Below, piece after piece: positions 48,501 to 61,515 of a DNA stretch of 64,000 bases (the first letter of the stretch is position 1; every line of letters starts with the position of its first letter). The notes beneath the pieces were generated by a model. It searched no databases. It had not been told where the DNA came from and saw only the letters and a program-made list of their open reading frames with translations. Position numbers and translations under genes: made by a program. The stretch covers positions 2,046,001 through 2,110,000 of the forward strand of contig JAGTJL010000010.1 in the NCBI GenBank assembly GCA_020746875.1, in the 5' to 3' direction. The stretch is from Rhexocercosporidium sp. MPI-PUGE-AT-0058. Taxonomy: Eukaryota > Ascomycota > Leotiomycetes > Helotiales.

Positions 48501-51500
48501 AATCAATCCCAACATCTTCAAAGGAAGTATCGTGATTGATTTCATCCATAGACACGTCGACCAACTTGCTGAGAATCTCTCGGACCGCCTGGCCGAGAGT
48601 TTGGGTGTTTTCAGCTTCTTGCACCGCACTTTCCCCAAGAACCTCGTCATCAGATCTACTAAAGAGGACTGACTCCTTTGATACTGATGAGGGGGCCGGG
48701 GTCTTGTCAGGATTAGCGGATTGAAGAGCTCTAGTCAACGCCGGCGTGAGGACTTTTGTAAAATGTGCGCCTAAGATAATCATCTCCAATTTCTTCGTGG
48801 AAGGGTTGAAGACGAAGATGTCATTTATGACTTCTTTCGGTCCTTCGCGGGCACAAATGGAATATACATTCCATGATGGAGCAGAAGAGGTTGCCGCGAT
48901 CTCCTCTGCGAACCGAATTGTCTCGACCTGCGTAGCAACATATACTTCGTCGTCGGCACATGGCAGGAGGCTGTTCACATGTACTCCTGCAACCTGGAGG
49001 AAGTTGTCGATAGCAATTGGGTTTATCGCACAGGACGCCAGCTGAGGATGTTGTTTACTGCGCAACTCGACGAGTCCGGCGACTCTGTTGCCTTTCGATG
49101 AGACACTCTTGACACCTCTATAATAATCGGCGTATTTGACAATCTGATCAAAAACTTTGTAGATGACTTTACCGTGCATAGCCTCGCCACCGTGGTCTGC
49201 CATGAGCGCGCAATACTGCTCATAATCAACCAATCTTGAGAATCGCTTAAACTTGGCTGGTGAATTCCCCATCGACCGTGGACTCCTTGAAACGCATCCT
49301 GTGGCATGAACGGACCATTTGGAAGACTGTTTCGTTAGGGATTGACTACTCAGCTGGAACTTCCAGTAGGATGCAGTGCCAGGAACTCGACTCAGAGTCA
49401 ACTTGATGAACCGATTCTTGTCAAGACCGAGCGGAGCTTTGATCTCAAGGCTTTCGATAATTGTATCGTACCAAGATGCTAGAGTGTCCGTTTGTGTCAT
49501 ATTGGCTCCTCGAACGACGAGCTCTAGATACAGCGCTACTGGACAGAGCGGATGTCCTAGAACCGCATGGCCAGATGCCAGAAGGTCAAACTCGTCACTT
49601 CGTTGGGATACGAGGAATGTGGAGTCACCGGCGGGTTGAGTCGGATCCTTGATTGGTGACAAGAGCGAGATCTTCTCATCGGGAGCTGTGGACAGAGGAG
49701 CTGGAGCAGAGACTTCGATGCTATCAACATAGTCTAACCAATGTCTAGACTTCTCAAACTGATATGGCGGCAAGTTGGTGGGGGTGTACTCGTCTCTTTG
49801 GAGCTTGTGGAATAGCCAGAACTGGACCAGGTGACCAAGACGCCACAAATTCTCTGTGGCTTCTGCAAGGGAGTCCATGGAGTCGCTGCTCTCAAGTGGT
49901 ACAGCCTGAAAGCTGTGCATATCGCCGGCCGATTGGCCAAGCGCACGACTAACCATGTTTATGATAGTGGATCCTGGCCCGATGCCAACCCAAGTACAAG
50001 CCCCAAGTTGATCTGTGATCCTCGCAATGGCCTGTGAGAAATAGACGGGATACCTGGTATGTTGGCTTAGTTGAAGCGGGCCAATCTCGGACCAACTCTG
50101 TCCTTCTGTACAAGTTTCGAGGGGGATTCTTGGCTCGTGGAAAGTGAGCCCTTCCGCAAGTGCGGTAATCTTCTCAAGCAAAGGCTCGGTGAATTTTGAA
50201 TGGAAAGCGTGCGTTGTGCCGAGTCTTTTACTTCTCGAGATTCCGTAGTCTTGGGATGCCTCTGCGAGGGATTTCTCAATGGCACCTATGGCTGGCTTCG
50301 ATCCAGCGACAACAAAACCATTTGTAGCATTGAAGCATGCCACTTCTGCTTCCTGGTTCACGGACGCCAACAGACGGTCAACGGCTGCTTGTGTACCTTC
50401 CACATACAGCATGCTTCCTTTTCCTTCGCCCCAATGCTTCTCAACTAGAGATGCCCTGCCTGATATCATCTTCATTGCGTCAGTCAGAGAGAGTGTGCCG
50501 GATACGCAAAGCGCGGTCAATTGGCCAAAACTATGGCCAACAATCTTGTCAACCTGCAGCCCTGAATCAATCCACGACATTGCAGACGCGTATTGATAGG
50601 AGAAGAGCATGCAATGAAGGCTGACGATATCCAAGATTGGCTCTTTCGAGAAGATGCCTGGGAACAAAGCAGGAAGATTGAGAGCTATCATCACTTTCCT
50701 GCAATGATCAAGATGTCTGCGGAATAGATTCGATCCCGAATAGACAGTCTCAGATAGGCCCACATGATCACTGGTTTGCCCACTGAAGACGAGAACGACT
50801 GGCTTAGCGGCTGGAGTATCTTGTGGATGAACTGAATTGAAGAGTTTCGAAGAGAGTTCTGAGATCGTGGCTGCGCTCGTCACAATAGATTTCGAAAGCT
50901 GTCGATTTTGCTTTGTCGCCAGGTTGAATGCAACGCTGGACAAGGTTTCTGCCGTTGAAGGAGTCCGACTGGATGATATCTGCGCCCTCAGAGCCTCACA
51001 GTATCTCTTCAGACTATTATCAGTATGAGCAGACATAATGATTGGATATCTGTGAATTGTATGCTTAGGCTCTGGTGCCGGCATCGGCGGTGCTTGGCAC
51101 ACAATCATCGCAGCATTGCTGCCAGCTGCACCGTAATTGTTGATACAGGCAGCGCGGAAAGAGTTATTCCAAATTTGGGTCGAACGAGCAATAGCCATGT
51201 TGTCGGGCTCAAGGGCGGGGATTTTAGGATTCAAAGTTTTGAAATTAGCTTGTACAGGAATCGATTTGTGCTGCAACATGAGGACGGTTTTGATGAGTGC
51301 AGCTACACCGGACGCCGACTCTGCGTGGCCTATATTGGCTTTGACTGACCCAAGGAACATGGTGGAACGTCTGTCTGGTCCTGTAAAGGCCTTCCGGATG
51401 CTTTCACACTCAATCGGATCTCCAACTGGAGTACCTGTTCCGTCTATGAAAGGCATTAGTACGTCTAAAATAATGGAGAGTAAGATTGAAAAAGATATCT

Positions 51501-53830
51501 ATCGAGTTAGTGACTTTTCTCGGAATTTCACTTCCAATACGATACTAAGATCTTCTAAAGAGCTCCAGATTTCCAGGGCAGTAATGAGTGAGATAAGGTT
51601 TTGCATCAAAAATCAACTTACGAGCTTCGCAGTACGACACATCGAGGGGATTGATCCTGGCTAGTTTCGCGACCTTTTCATAGAGACCGACCTGAGATGC
51701 GGAATTTGGGACAGTAATTGGGCTGGCATTGCTGCTCTGGTTAACTGCAGAGCCAACAATGACACCTAGAATGTTATCGCCATTAGCTTTCGCGTCAGCG
51801 AGACGTTTCAAAACAACGAGTCCTATGCCTTCGCCGCCTGTGGGTAATCAGTAGGATATTCAAAGGTAGGATGAAGGAGACTAACGACAGTACCCATCTC
51901 CAGCAGCATCAAAAGACTTGCAAGCACCAGTAGGGCTTAAGAAGTTCGCAGCCGCGAGGTTTTGGTGCAGAGCTGGACTCGTTATTAGGTTTACACCACC
52001 CGCCACAGCCTTTGAGCATCTCCCTTCAGCCAGCTCTTTACAGGCGGCATGTATAGCCACAGCGGATGACGAACAGGCAGTGTCATAGGTCATCGAAGGT
52101 CCAGTCCACCCAAAGTAGTGGCTTAATCTGCCGCTCAAGAATGCTCGAAGTGTGCCGACCGCTGAAAATGCGTTTGCCGGATGAGATGCAATGTTATCAT
52201 TATAGTCAACTGAGCCAATTCCCAGGAAACATCCGGTATCATCCTCCGCATCCGCCTTATCCCAGCCTCCGAAATGACCAGAGGATAGAAGTGCGTCGTA
52301 CGCAACCTCGAGGAGAAATCTTTGCTGCGCGGCATTAGCACTAGGAAAGCGACGAGATTCACGATGACTCACTTGCGGATCTAAAGATTGCGCCTCTCGC
52401 GGAGACTTCTTGAAGAACTTATGATCAAAGGCATCGGCATCCCGAACAAAATTCCCCAAGAAGTTGGGCTTGTTTGTACCGCTTCGTCTCAGATTCTCTG
52501 TCGAAAATCGCTCGGGTGGAACGTCTCCTACCATTGAAGCTCCGGAGCTAATCACGTTCCAGAACTCCTCGAGGGAAGCTGCACCTGGAAATCTACATGC
52601 CATTCCAACGATAGCCACAGAATGCTCCGGATAATGATATTCCGAGGCTGTCGAGATTAATGGTGCAATGGGAGCAGCATTCACTTGGTTCTCTAGTAGA
52701 AATCGTGTACCGCTTTGGATGGACAGTGTGATGGGAGCATCTCGAACTGTCGATGCTGAGATGCTTGGCATTGGACCAATAGTGAGTAAAGTACTGGAAG
52801 TTGTGTCTTCCAAAGATGAAATAGCACTTGCGATCGTCGAATTCCAGTCTGACATTTCCACGACGAGAGACTCCACGGCGACCTTTTCCAGATTTCCAGT
52901 TTTAACGACCTGGCCGGTCGTGTTGGATCTCAACGGGAGAAACAGCTTGGAGGCGTCCGGTAATTGAAGATCCTTCTGCGATGCAACGAAAGCCAAAAGG
53001 CGCTGTTTGATTTCCGTGTTGTTCTGGCTGTGGAAGACGCCCTCAAGCGCGAGGCTCTTGGCCACAATGTCTTGCGATGAAAATGAGTTGACCAAATCTA
53101 GATGTATGGTCTTTGGTAGGGTTATGGTGTAACTGCTCTTGTCTGAAACGACAGATATGTACGTCTAAGTAATGTTATTATCTCTTGCTTGTATCACGGA
53201 CCCGTCCATACTCACGTCTGGGTACTTGGCAATAATTTCTTCGACTAGGTGTTTTTTCTCCGGATCTCTCAATCGCACACTCAGGCAGGATGTCTCTAAC
53301 GGGGGACGAGCAAACGGGCCAGCTAAGTCGACGAAGGCCCCAATGCACAATGCTAGGCGCAAAGCGATCCCTCCGAATCTAGAGATGTCTTCTTCGTCCT
53401 CGGACAGGGAAAGTGCAACGGCGGTCAGGAACCCGGTGCAGAAGCCCTGAATCCCGGCTGACTTTGCGGCCTCTAATATCGACGAATGTGTGATTCCTTC
53501 ACGGTTTCTATCGACATACGTCATGTACTCAACGATTTGAAATACGACTGTTAGAGGAGTGTAAAAGACATTCAATGCCTCCCGCGGTGGATTGAGAGGA
53601 ACTCCCTCGCTAAGCCACTTTCTAATGGCATCAATACACTCCAAACCAGGAACAGAGCCCAATTGAGGCTGATGCTCGAGGAGCAAGCCCCATATTCTGG
53701 GAAGGTCGTCGATTGCCGCAAGGAAGTCGCGGAGACGCGCCTGGCTCAGCAGGGATTGACGAATCCGGCCGAGATATTTCGCACTCGGCAGATTCGTCTG
53801 AGGTCCGCACAGGAGGAGGGATGGGATCAT
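45535..53830 (-). CDS. Non-reducing polyketide synthase, SAT-KS-AT-PT-ACP-ACP-CMeT-hydrolase
   Basis: Iterative type I NR-PKS that builds an aromatic, C-methylated polyketide. Eight exons: 53830-53216, 53164-52373, 52324-51886, 51837-51622, 51443-46677, 46614-46246, 46170-46085 and 46017-45535, total 7,767 nt, 2,588 residues. SAT has Cys131 in GFCTG. KS starts near 388; its Cys553 is in DTACSSS and its His688 in AHGTGTP, the His codon being split by the 178-nt intron. AT has Ser992 in GHSFG. PT has His1313 in SGHAVLGH and Asp1500. Two ACPs carry Ser1669 (GIDSL) and Ser1783 (GVDSL). The methyltransferase has LELGGGTGG near 2058-2066. The end is an alpha/beta hydrolase: HGGGH at 2281-2285, Ser2363 in GWSTGG, Asp near 2526 and His2557. 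This matches NR-PKSs for methylorsellinate-type acids. The upstream reductase suggests release as acid, then reduction. Confidence 0.95.
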
Positions 53831-54644
53831 GATGGATGGATACGATGGGTTGAAAATGCGCCTTGGACAATAGAGTTGAATCTTGGTTGTTTGTTCACCA
53901 GCACAGAAGTCATTCGATATCAGTATTCTTTACACGCTTCCGCGCTGACCTGCGGGCCCAGTCAGCCTTGGTCGCAGACTACAGCCTCTTACTCGGGTCC
54001 TGAGGGGCCAAGAATCCTGATAGGCACCGAGTGAGAACCTCCCAGGAGGAGCTTTACTTGTGGAACAAACAGCGGCTTTGCTACCTTGTTCTAGTCAGCC
54101 TTCGTCAGGAGGCAAAGAGACCCGAGACTTGCTAAACTGCATGGCAAGACCTACTGTGATACAGAGCAGCAAAGGCTTACTTCCGAGTCTCAGCGAGAGA
54201 CTTGGATGTAGATCGAAAGGGTGGGGGTGTTCTTTTCTGAAAGCAAGCAGCCTTGCTATTTTGCCTTGTAGTCAATCAGGTCTATCACCAGTCACTTTTC
54301 TCAAGTGCATTAATACTTCATTTTTACTTCGATCAGATTTTTTGATTTACTCCAAGAAAAATAGCAGATGCACATTTGCTAGATGATAAAATCACACTCC
54401 GCCTAGGCTTCTCTCCTTGTCTCTGCCACCTGTACTTTGTGACAGCAATTTTCTTTTGCCTACGAGCTATTCTGTACCCCCCTGTTCGAACCTCACGGTC
54501 ATATCTTCTGGCAAGATTTATTCGTCAATCGTAAGGGGAATCAAGAGAGAGTAGCTCTTTGGTATCCATGTAGCTATCTAAGGGGAAGTGTCCTGTTCTG
54601 ACCCAAGGCAATCCCCTTCCCTGACGTCAACTCAAGACAACATT
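53831..54644. promoter_or_regulatory. PKS promoter region / reductase 3' flank
   Basis: 814 bp between the stop of the reductase gene and the start of the PKS, both on the minus strand. It must hold the PKS promoter and the reductase terminator. No gene is supported. I could not identify a defined MYB site with confidence. Confidence 0.5.
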
Positions 54645-57600
54645 CTAGCTGAGAAACCCCTCCCGCTTCCAATAATCCACATAGTTCCCAATGGTCTCCG
54701 CGCTCACCGGACCCATGTTCTCCAGCGTCGGCGATAGTTTTCTGGCTTGAGCGGTCCCCATTACGACATCACCCATACGCTGGAAGTCATTTCTGAAGAA
54801 CTCTGCTAATTTTGCAGCCGGGTTAGAAGCCGCATCCTTCTTGCAATCATTTCCCACGCTACTAATTCCCTCATCCGGAGCTCTATAGACCATCTCTAGC
54901 CACTCCTCGAAGGACTCAGCCAGGCTGCAATCTGGACCAAGCTTGGACAGGATAACATCGTAGACCTCATCGGTTGCTTGCATGACGGGGTTCTGGAGAT
55001 GAAACACCATACACTTCTCATATCCGGCCGGAGCGAGAAGCAATTCGGAAATCGACTGCGCGGCCAGATCGACCGGCAGCCACGAGAGCAGGCCTTTCAT
55101 TGCGGGTAGCTTGCCCACGAGTTGAGAGGACTTGACAAGAGCCGGGAGATGCTCGCTGCTGTTCCAGAATCCCGAGGTCGTTGATCCGGAGATCTGGCCC
55201 ACCCGGACATAGCCAGCTTCTATCTGATGGGGATACTGGCCGGAGATATTCTCCAGGATCCTTTCGCACACGAGCTTGGCTTGTCCGTACCCGAATTCGT
55301 TGGTGCAAGCTGCATCGTCTATTCTCACTTCCGGCACCTCGGAGCCTCCGTGGATGACATTGTATTGCCCCACGACGCCGATGGAGGAGGTGAACAGGAT
55401 TCTGGGCCTGATGTTTGGGCGGATGATATTTGCATCCAGGGCTAGATTGCACAGATTTTGAAGAGCTTTGAATTGCTCCTTGAAGGAAGAAATCGATCTG
55501 TTGAAGTCCATAGTCCACGCGTTATGGAGGATGTGCGTGACTTTGCCCAGAACCTGTCGGTATTCTGAGCCCTGTAGCCCCAAAGCTGGAGCGGCGGTAT
55601 TGGTTTGCAAGACTGTTATCTTTCCCCACGCGATTTCGGAGATCTTAATACCTTTAGAAGCCATTGCCTGTTCTTGACGAGCGCGCGCGTTGATGGAATG
55701 CGGACGATTGAGGCAGATTATCTCGGCGACGTCAGGAAGGGACGCCAGATGAGCTAGCAGATGGGATCCAAGACTTCCCGTTCCGCCAGTCAGTAAGATA
55801 ACCGCCCTAGGTGGTATGGATATTATCCTCGTTGAATATTGATCAACGTAGTCTTGGAGCAGATTCGCCCCGGAGCTCAGACTGGAGTCAGCAGAGGCCT
55901 CACTCCTTAAGCGATCAGCCATCATGCTGATACTAGGGAAGCGGTAGACAAAATCTGCACCTATCCTATCTCTCAGGCTGGGTTCCTTCTCAGGTATCGA
56001 GCGCAGTATCAACCGGCGAAGTCTCGTGGCTTGTAAGGAGTCCATCCCCAGTTCGAACAGGTCGTCTTGATCGCACCATTCGTTCTCGGACATTTTCCAA
56101 TGCAGGTCTTGCTGTAGCAAGTTCCTAAGGCTTCGCTCCAATCGAGTCATGTCAAGAAGAGAAATCTCGCCTCCATGCGTATCCTTTTCGAGCAGCATGT
56201 AGACCTCCTCGATCTCTTGCTCAAACATGGCAATTGTATCTCTTCGAAGAACCGAACCTTTGTCCGACCGTAGCATTTTCTTTCCGGGTGGCATAACGAT
56301 GATGGCGTTTGGGGAAGAAATCTGGGCATGATTGTCCATTTTCTCCCCAGCCTCTGTGACCAATAGCCAGATCTCGGATTTGAAATCGTCATACTGATCG
56401 GGCTGTTGCGGCTCAGTCGGCTCAATAATGATACCAAGTTCGAATCGTCCATCGCCAAAAGTTAGTGCAGCATTGATGAGTCCACTCTCCACCAGAAGAC
56501 TCTCCAGAACTGCGGGCAGCACCTTTTCTCCAGTATTCAGTATAATGAGGTCATCTGATCGTCCCACGGGGTTGAATTCATGCGGATTATTGGGGTTGCC
56601 AACGAGCTTGTCTTGTACCTCTAATGTTTCCCTCCAGCCCGCAGGACAGCCGACAAGCTGGTACGTTCTATTCTCAACCGTCGAATCCTCAAGTTCAATT
56701 AGTTTGAAGCCAATATCCGGTCGCAAACTAAAGTAATTCCAATCGGTATCGGGCGTTGGGTTGAATATCAGACCCAGGGGTCCAACTTCAGTAAGCCCGT
56801 AATTCTTCAACAGCTTGACCCCTGCTCCCGCCAGTTTCTCTCCTATAGAACGCTTTAGGGGCCCACCCCCGAAAGCCACGTATCTCAGTCTGAGGAGAGC
56901 CTCGACCCCTCTCCCATCTGGCAAGTTCGCGATCTCTTCTAGAATTATCGGCACCGTCATTAGAGATGTCGCGCCTGTCGAAGCCAGTAACTCCGTTGTC
57001 GAGAAGCCATTGGAAACTGTTGAAGGAGGAGGCAAAACCATTGTATGGGCAATGCTCATCGAGAGCGCAGGGCAATGAAGACCAAATCCCTGTAGTTTCT
57101 CAGGTCAGAGAGCTCTCTTTAGTAAAATGTGGGTGGGCATACATGGTAGAGTGGAAGAGTGGTGGTATTCAAACCGCGAGCGGCTTCCACGTCCTGGAAA
57201 GCGTGACAAGTTGCATAGCCAATCCAATATTCATGCGAGGTGTACACAGGCTTCGGAAGCCCAGTCGTACCCGAAGAATGCAGAATAATCACATCTCGAT
57301 CCCACTGATCAACGTAATGATCAGGATCTGGATTCAAAACGTTCGCATCCGGGTCGCTTGGAGTGTTCCGATTCACAATGAATGTCTCGTACGGCTTGGG
57401 GTAGTATAGCGAGAGCCGATTCACATCCGGGCCTTGCAATAGATCCAAACCCTCCCTTGCGGTGTTCTGAAGATTTGGAGACGCTATGATAGCACAGGCT
57501 GATGTTTTGGTGAGCAGATGGGCGATTGCGGTTGGGCTGAGACGGGCAGACAGTAACATGACCTATGATCTGTGAGTTTGGGGCATATTATGACATGTCA

Positions 57601-58035
57601 TCGCCAACTCACAGGAACACCCAGTGTCATAAACGCAAACAAGTGAAAGAGAATCCCCACGTCGCTCTCCATCAAGAGAGCAATAGGAGGACCTTTGTGA
57701 GAGGCTCCACTCTCGTCACGCCAGGGCCGCCTCAGTTCTCCAACGTTTTGCACGAGCCATTCTGAGCACTTCCCGACCGCCTGCGCAAGTTGCAAATGCG
57801 TCACCCGTACAAAGCCAGATCCACCCGGTTGCTGCTGTTCCGTCCTCTTCCTCGTCTGGACGCAGAAAACGTGTTCGGCATTTACGCGAGCATTGTATAC
57901 GATAAGCTCGGGCAGAGTTCGAATGTGGTCCTGCACACGCTGCTCTCTCTCCCGAACTCCAATTCTAGCAGGAATGAAATCGGATTTCGGTCCAGAGCTC
58001 ATGAAGAAGCTTGGGTTAGGATCTAGAGAGTCCAT
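54645..58035 (-). CDS. NRPS-like carboxylic acid reductase (A-T-R)
   Basis: Adenylation-thiolation-reductase enzyme that activates an aryl carboxylic acid with ATP, loads it on a phosphopantetheine arm and reduces it with NADPH to the aldehyde. Exons: 58035-57613, 57562-57143 and 57089-54645, with introns of 50 and 53 nt; 3,288 nt, 1,095 residues. The A domain has HSSGTTGLPKP near 239-249 (P-loop), YGLTEVGP, and GRSDDLIILNTGEK. The carrier Ser632 is in LGMDSLQ. The reductase has TGGTGSLGSHL near 715-725 and the catalytic pair Tyr882/Lys886 in YGQAK. No condensation domain. The family includes cicB of cichorine and the reductases of ilicicolin/ascochlorin and 5-methylorsellinaldehyde pathways, each next to an NR-PKS with a methyltransferase. 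The PKS lies 814 bp downstream on the same strand. Confidence 0.94.
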
Positions 58036-58863
58036 GGTGATGGCCGGTATAGATTTTTCTTGGCCTCGACTAGGAACAGCCGCGCTGCTCCATCACTGGC
58101 ATCGCTGGCTTCGCTCGCAGGAGAACAGTTCCACGAGGTGAGAATCATATTGCGTGCTTCAGCCGCGGACCCGAGTCTGTTCGGTTAGAGTGGTGACACT
58201 TGATACCTGTTAATACTGCTTCCCGAAGCTGAAGGCCTTCCACGCGCGCGCGAGACCCGAGTAAGAGACCCCACCCCTAGGTCTTGGACTCCCTTGGCAG
58301 AGCTTGAATTTGACAAAATGAGACTGTGATGGCAATCAAATGTTACGTAAGAGTCTTCTGTCTTGGCTGGTCCGATGTTGTAGCGAAGGATCGCATTCTC
58401 ACATGCATATCGCCTTCCCTGTACTTCTAGGTCCTATTTGTAGATTCGCATCGGACATTAAACGCCACCACTTACGCCACTGAAAATTTGCTTGCATAAT
58501 ACATTCGAGCAAGGATATAGTAGTATTTTATTTTAAGCCTATGAGCATGATATCCTCTAAAAAGTACTAGTGTTGAGCATTTCTAGTAAACTCGTCATGT
58601 ACGCGCTGTAATAATGGCTCATACGCAGCCAAGCTCAGCGTTTCAATGCCAACGGACTGAAACGACAGAAAGACCAAAACAAGGCAGAAGGGACACTCCG
58701 ATTTCTGCCGGGTCCTTGGTAACTAGAGCACTTTTAGGCTAAAGATGTACCTTTGATTTTCCTCTAAGTCTATGATCTGAGCTTGCGAGAAGAAACTAAG
58801 CCGAACAGCCCTCCACCAAGTGGCTGAGGTCTAATACATACTGATGAACATCCTAACTGAGAT
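58036..58863. promoter_or_regulatory. Reductase promoter region / MYB gene 3' flank
   Basis: 828 bp holding the promoter of the A-T-R gene and the 3' end of the MYB gene. An alternating CGCGCGCG stretch lies at about 58240-58250. No gene or confident regulator site was recognised. Confidence 0.5.
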
Positions 58864-60374
58864 CTATCTCTTCATGGTCATTTTGGTATTTGATGCAATC
58901 AAGAGCTGCATGACATTGTTCAAGGTTGTGGGGTCCACGTTTTCCAGGACGAGTGTCGTTTGAGACGGTGATGCGGGTATCGGCTTGCAATCGACGTTGA
59001 TCCAAAAACTGGAATCAGAAGTCGCTGGGGAGAAGATTCCATGGCTATCGAACCCGAATAGGTCGGGGTTTGGAATCATATGGGATTGTGGGTGCGAATC
59101 GCTGTACGGAGGTGACTTGGTCTGCAACGAAAGGGGAGGGTCCGAAGGGTTGTTTATCGAAAGTGGGCTTTCCGTAGATAGAGGCATGAATTGTTCGGGG
59201 TTGCTATCCCACCCATCGAGGCCGTCTTTGATGTTCGACGACAAGTCCATGGGCGATTGCGAATTCGAGATTAAATCTCCGAAATCAAGAAAGTACCTTT
59301 CTATCCCCGCATAATCCAGGGTGTTGCATGGCAGATTGTCCCCCTCGTTCTTAAGGGTCTGGAAAAATGAGTCCACCGACGGGTTAAGTGAGGTCTGAAC
59401 GGGTCTGTCGGGTCTCTCAATTTGAGATTCCTCCCCTTCTTCATATTCATCGTCCGCTTCCTCTTCCAGGTCTTCTTCTTCATCTTCCATTTCAACATCA
59501 TTTTCGTAGTCTTCATTTGCTGGATTTCGGGGGCTTCCCCGGTCGTCAATATTTATTTGAGGGTTCCCAGAAGTCGCAGCCGGGGCAGCGGCTTCGACCG
59601 CTCGCTGTTGCTTGCGAATCAACAAGTTATAACTGTTCACCGGTGTAAACAAATGGCTATGGTACCAGATATCAGGTTTCTGGGAAGACTGACCGATTTT
59701 TGAGATCCGTGGTTGTTCGATTCGGGAAGCATTTTTCCCGGATAGCGGTCCAGTTCCGGCCCAGGCGTTGGACACAACTGAGCAGTTTCTCGTTGTCGTC
59801 ATCCCATTTGCTATGGTCGACGTTCGGATCTAAGGAATTTTGCCAGCGCTTGGCACATTCTAAAGTAACGTTAGAAGAGATTCCCTGCACGCACGCGTTG
59901 ATCACCAGCAAGCGAATGTGTAAGTAAATACACGATCCTAGATCGCACTGATTTCTCAATGGAACTCAACTCACGGTCTGCATGCCGAGTGCTGACTAGC
60001 TTCGCAACTTTGGTCCACCTGTAAGTGATGCGTCAATGATATGAACGCCGCGGGTTCGGGCATCGTCGAGCATAGGTACTTACTTGCACCCCAGCTCCTG
60101 GACTGCAGCGTGTAATTTCTCGTCCTCAGAGGTGCTCCAAGCTCCTTTCTTGACATTGTTGTCGAGTTTTGCCCACCGCTTTTGGCAGTCTTTGTTCGTC
60201 CGTCCGGGGAGCTCGGCTGCGACCAGGTTCCATTGCTTGAGCTGGCCGATCTCGACTTGGCGAGTGTGAGTATGAGTGATGATTACTAGCAGCGTGGTTG
60301 TTCCTACCTTGCAACGAGACCTCCCTCCGCAATATCTCATCTTCCTCGGCCATCCATTTCCTGCGTTCCCTCAT
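58864..60374 (-). CDS. Three-repeat MYB-type transcription factor
   Basis: DNA-binding regulator. Exons: 60374-60308, 60255-60084, 60018-59975, 59859-59694 and 59632-58864, with introns of 52, 65, 115 and 61 nt; 1,218 nt, 405 residues. Three MYB/SANT repeats are rebuilt by splicing: RKWMAEEDEILRREV to WNLVAAELPGRTNKDCQKRW, then KGAWSTSEDEKLHAAVQELG to WTKVAKLVSTRHADQCAKRW, then SKWDDDNEKLLSCVQRLG to WTAIREKCFPNRTTTDLKNR. The regularly spaced Trp residues are present. After the repeats comes an acidic stretch (Asp/Glu-rich, about residues 195-225) and a Ser/Pro-rich C-terminus that may activate transcription. One donor is GTCAGT. Set upstream of the reductase and PKS on the same strand, so a cluster regulator is likely but unproven. 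Confidence 0.9.
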
Positions 60375-61515
60375 CTTTCTGGCCTGACTAGATAATGTGG
60401 CGCCCACGATAAGTGCTTAAGAACGATAAGGTCGAAATTGGCGTTCATGGGGCCCAGCAAGTGTGATCTGCCTAGATATAAAGTATAAGTCACGCATAAG
60501 TAGTTTCTCTGCTGCGAGCGGCACAGGAGAGAGCTGGGCCAGTAAGATGCAGTGATTCCTGCGCTGTAATGGCCATCCAGAACACATGTCAGCGTCAGAC
60601 CAAGAGTGGCAGGAGCTGACGAGCTAGTGGCTGGCCGGCATATGATGGCGTGCTAGGGCAGGAGGCGCACAAACCCGTGTGCCTCCCTCCTGCCTCCTCG
60701 TATAACAGGAGGTGAACCGGCTATTATGTATCAGGGCAGGGCTTTTTCAGGCTCTTCAGGAGGAGCCCGCGCCTGGAGCCTCCACAGACCGGACGGCCCA
60801 ACTCAATGCGGGCCGTACCGGACCGGAGTAGCCAGAAGCTCGTTCCATCCACTACCATCCGCCCCACACTCCAACCCTGCCGTATACGATGCGACGTCGA
60901 CGTCCAACATGGCTCCAGCTCCGGCCCTACGTACTCCTCATGTCAAGCATTGCACTCCTTCGAGGACTCAGACGAGCAAGCCACACGGAGGCCACTCGAG
61001 GTAAATGGAGATCCATTCGTCCGTGGAGGCCTTTCCAGCGCGAACAGGGAGCGTTGAACAAGGGATTGCGAAGGTATTTGATCTGCCATGTCAGCTGATT
61101 CTGGATACCGGTCTAATTGCTATTTGCTTGGTAGATGCCAAGCTGCCGAGGCCCTTGCCAAGTGAGGAAATATGATCGATATTGGCTGTGCCCTGCCATC
61201 CCTTACTACTTCTAGTATATGGAAGCCTCCGCCTAGGCAATTTTCCGGACCCAAGTGGGAGGAATCCGCTAAAGGTAGTCGGTCTAGGGGACGTGGAGGT
61301 GGACTTACGGCCTAGGCCTTTCAAGCGTACCTCTCTTTAGTCACTGCGAGCTGTAGGTCTGGGTATAATCATTGATGTTGAATTAGGAGCAAGTACTATC
61401 TCAAACTTGCGGAAGTCTTTGAGACAGCTTGAAAAGAGCAATTTGCCTCGAATAAAAGCCAGAAATTGCTTTTCAGAAAGAGGAGGAAAAAACCAATACT
61501 ACACGACGATGGATC
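60375..61515. other. MYB upstream region, no further gene supported
   Basis: About 1.1 kb including the MYB promoter. A plus-strand frame at 60726-61004 (92 codons, Pro/Ser-rich) overlaps other open frames in this GC-richer part and has no recognisable domain, so I do not call it. Confidence 0.5.

Noticed and set aside
54060..54386. 108-codon plus-strand frame between the reductase and the PKS
   Set aside because: Lies in the expected PKS promoter, no recognisable content.
60726..61004. 92-codon plus-strand frame upstream of the MYB gene
   Set aside because: Three overlapping frames are open here because of composition, and none has recognisable content.
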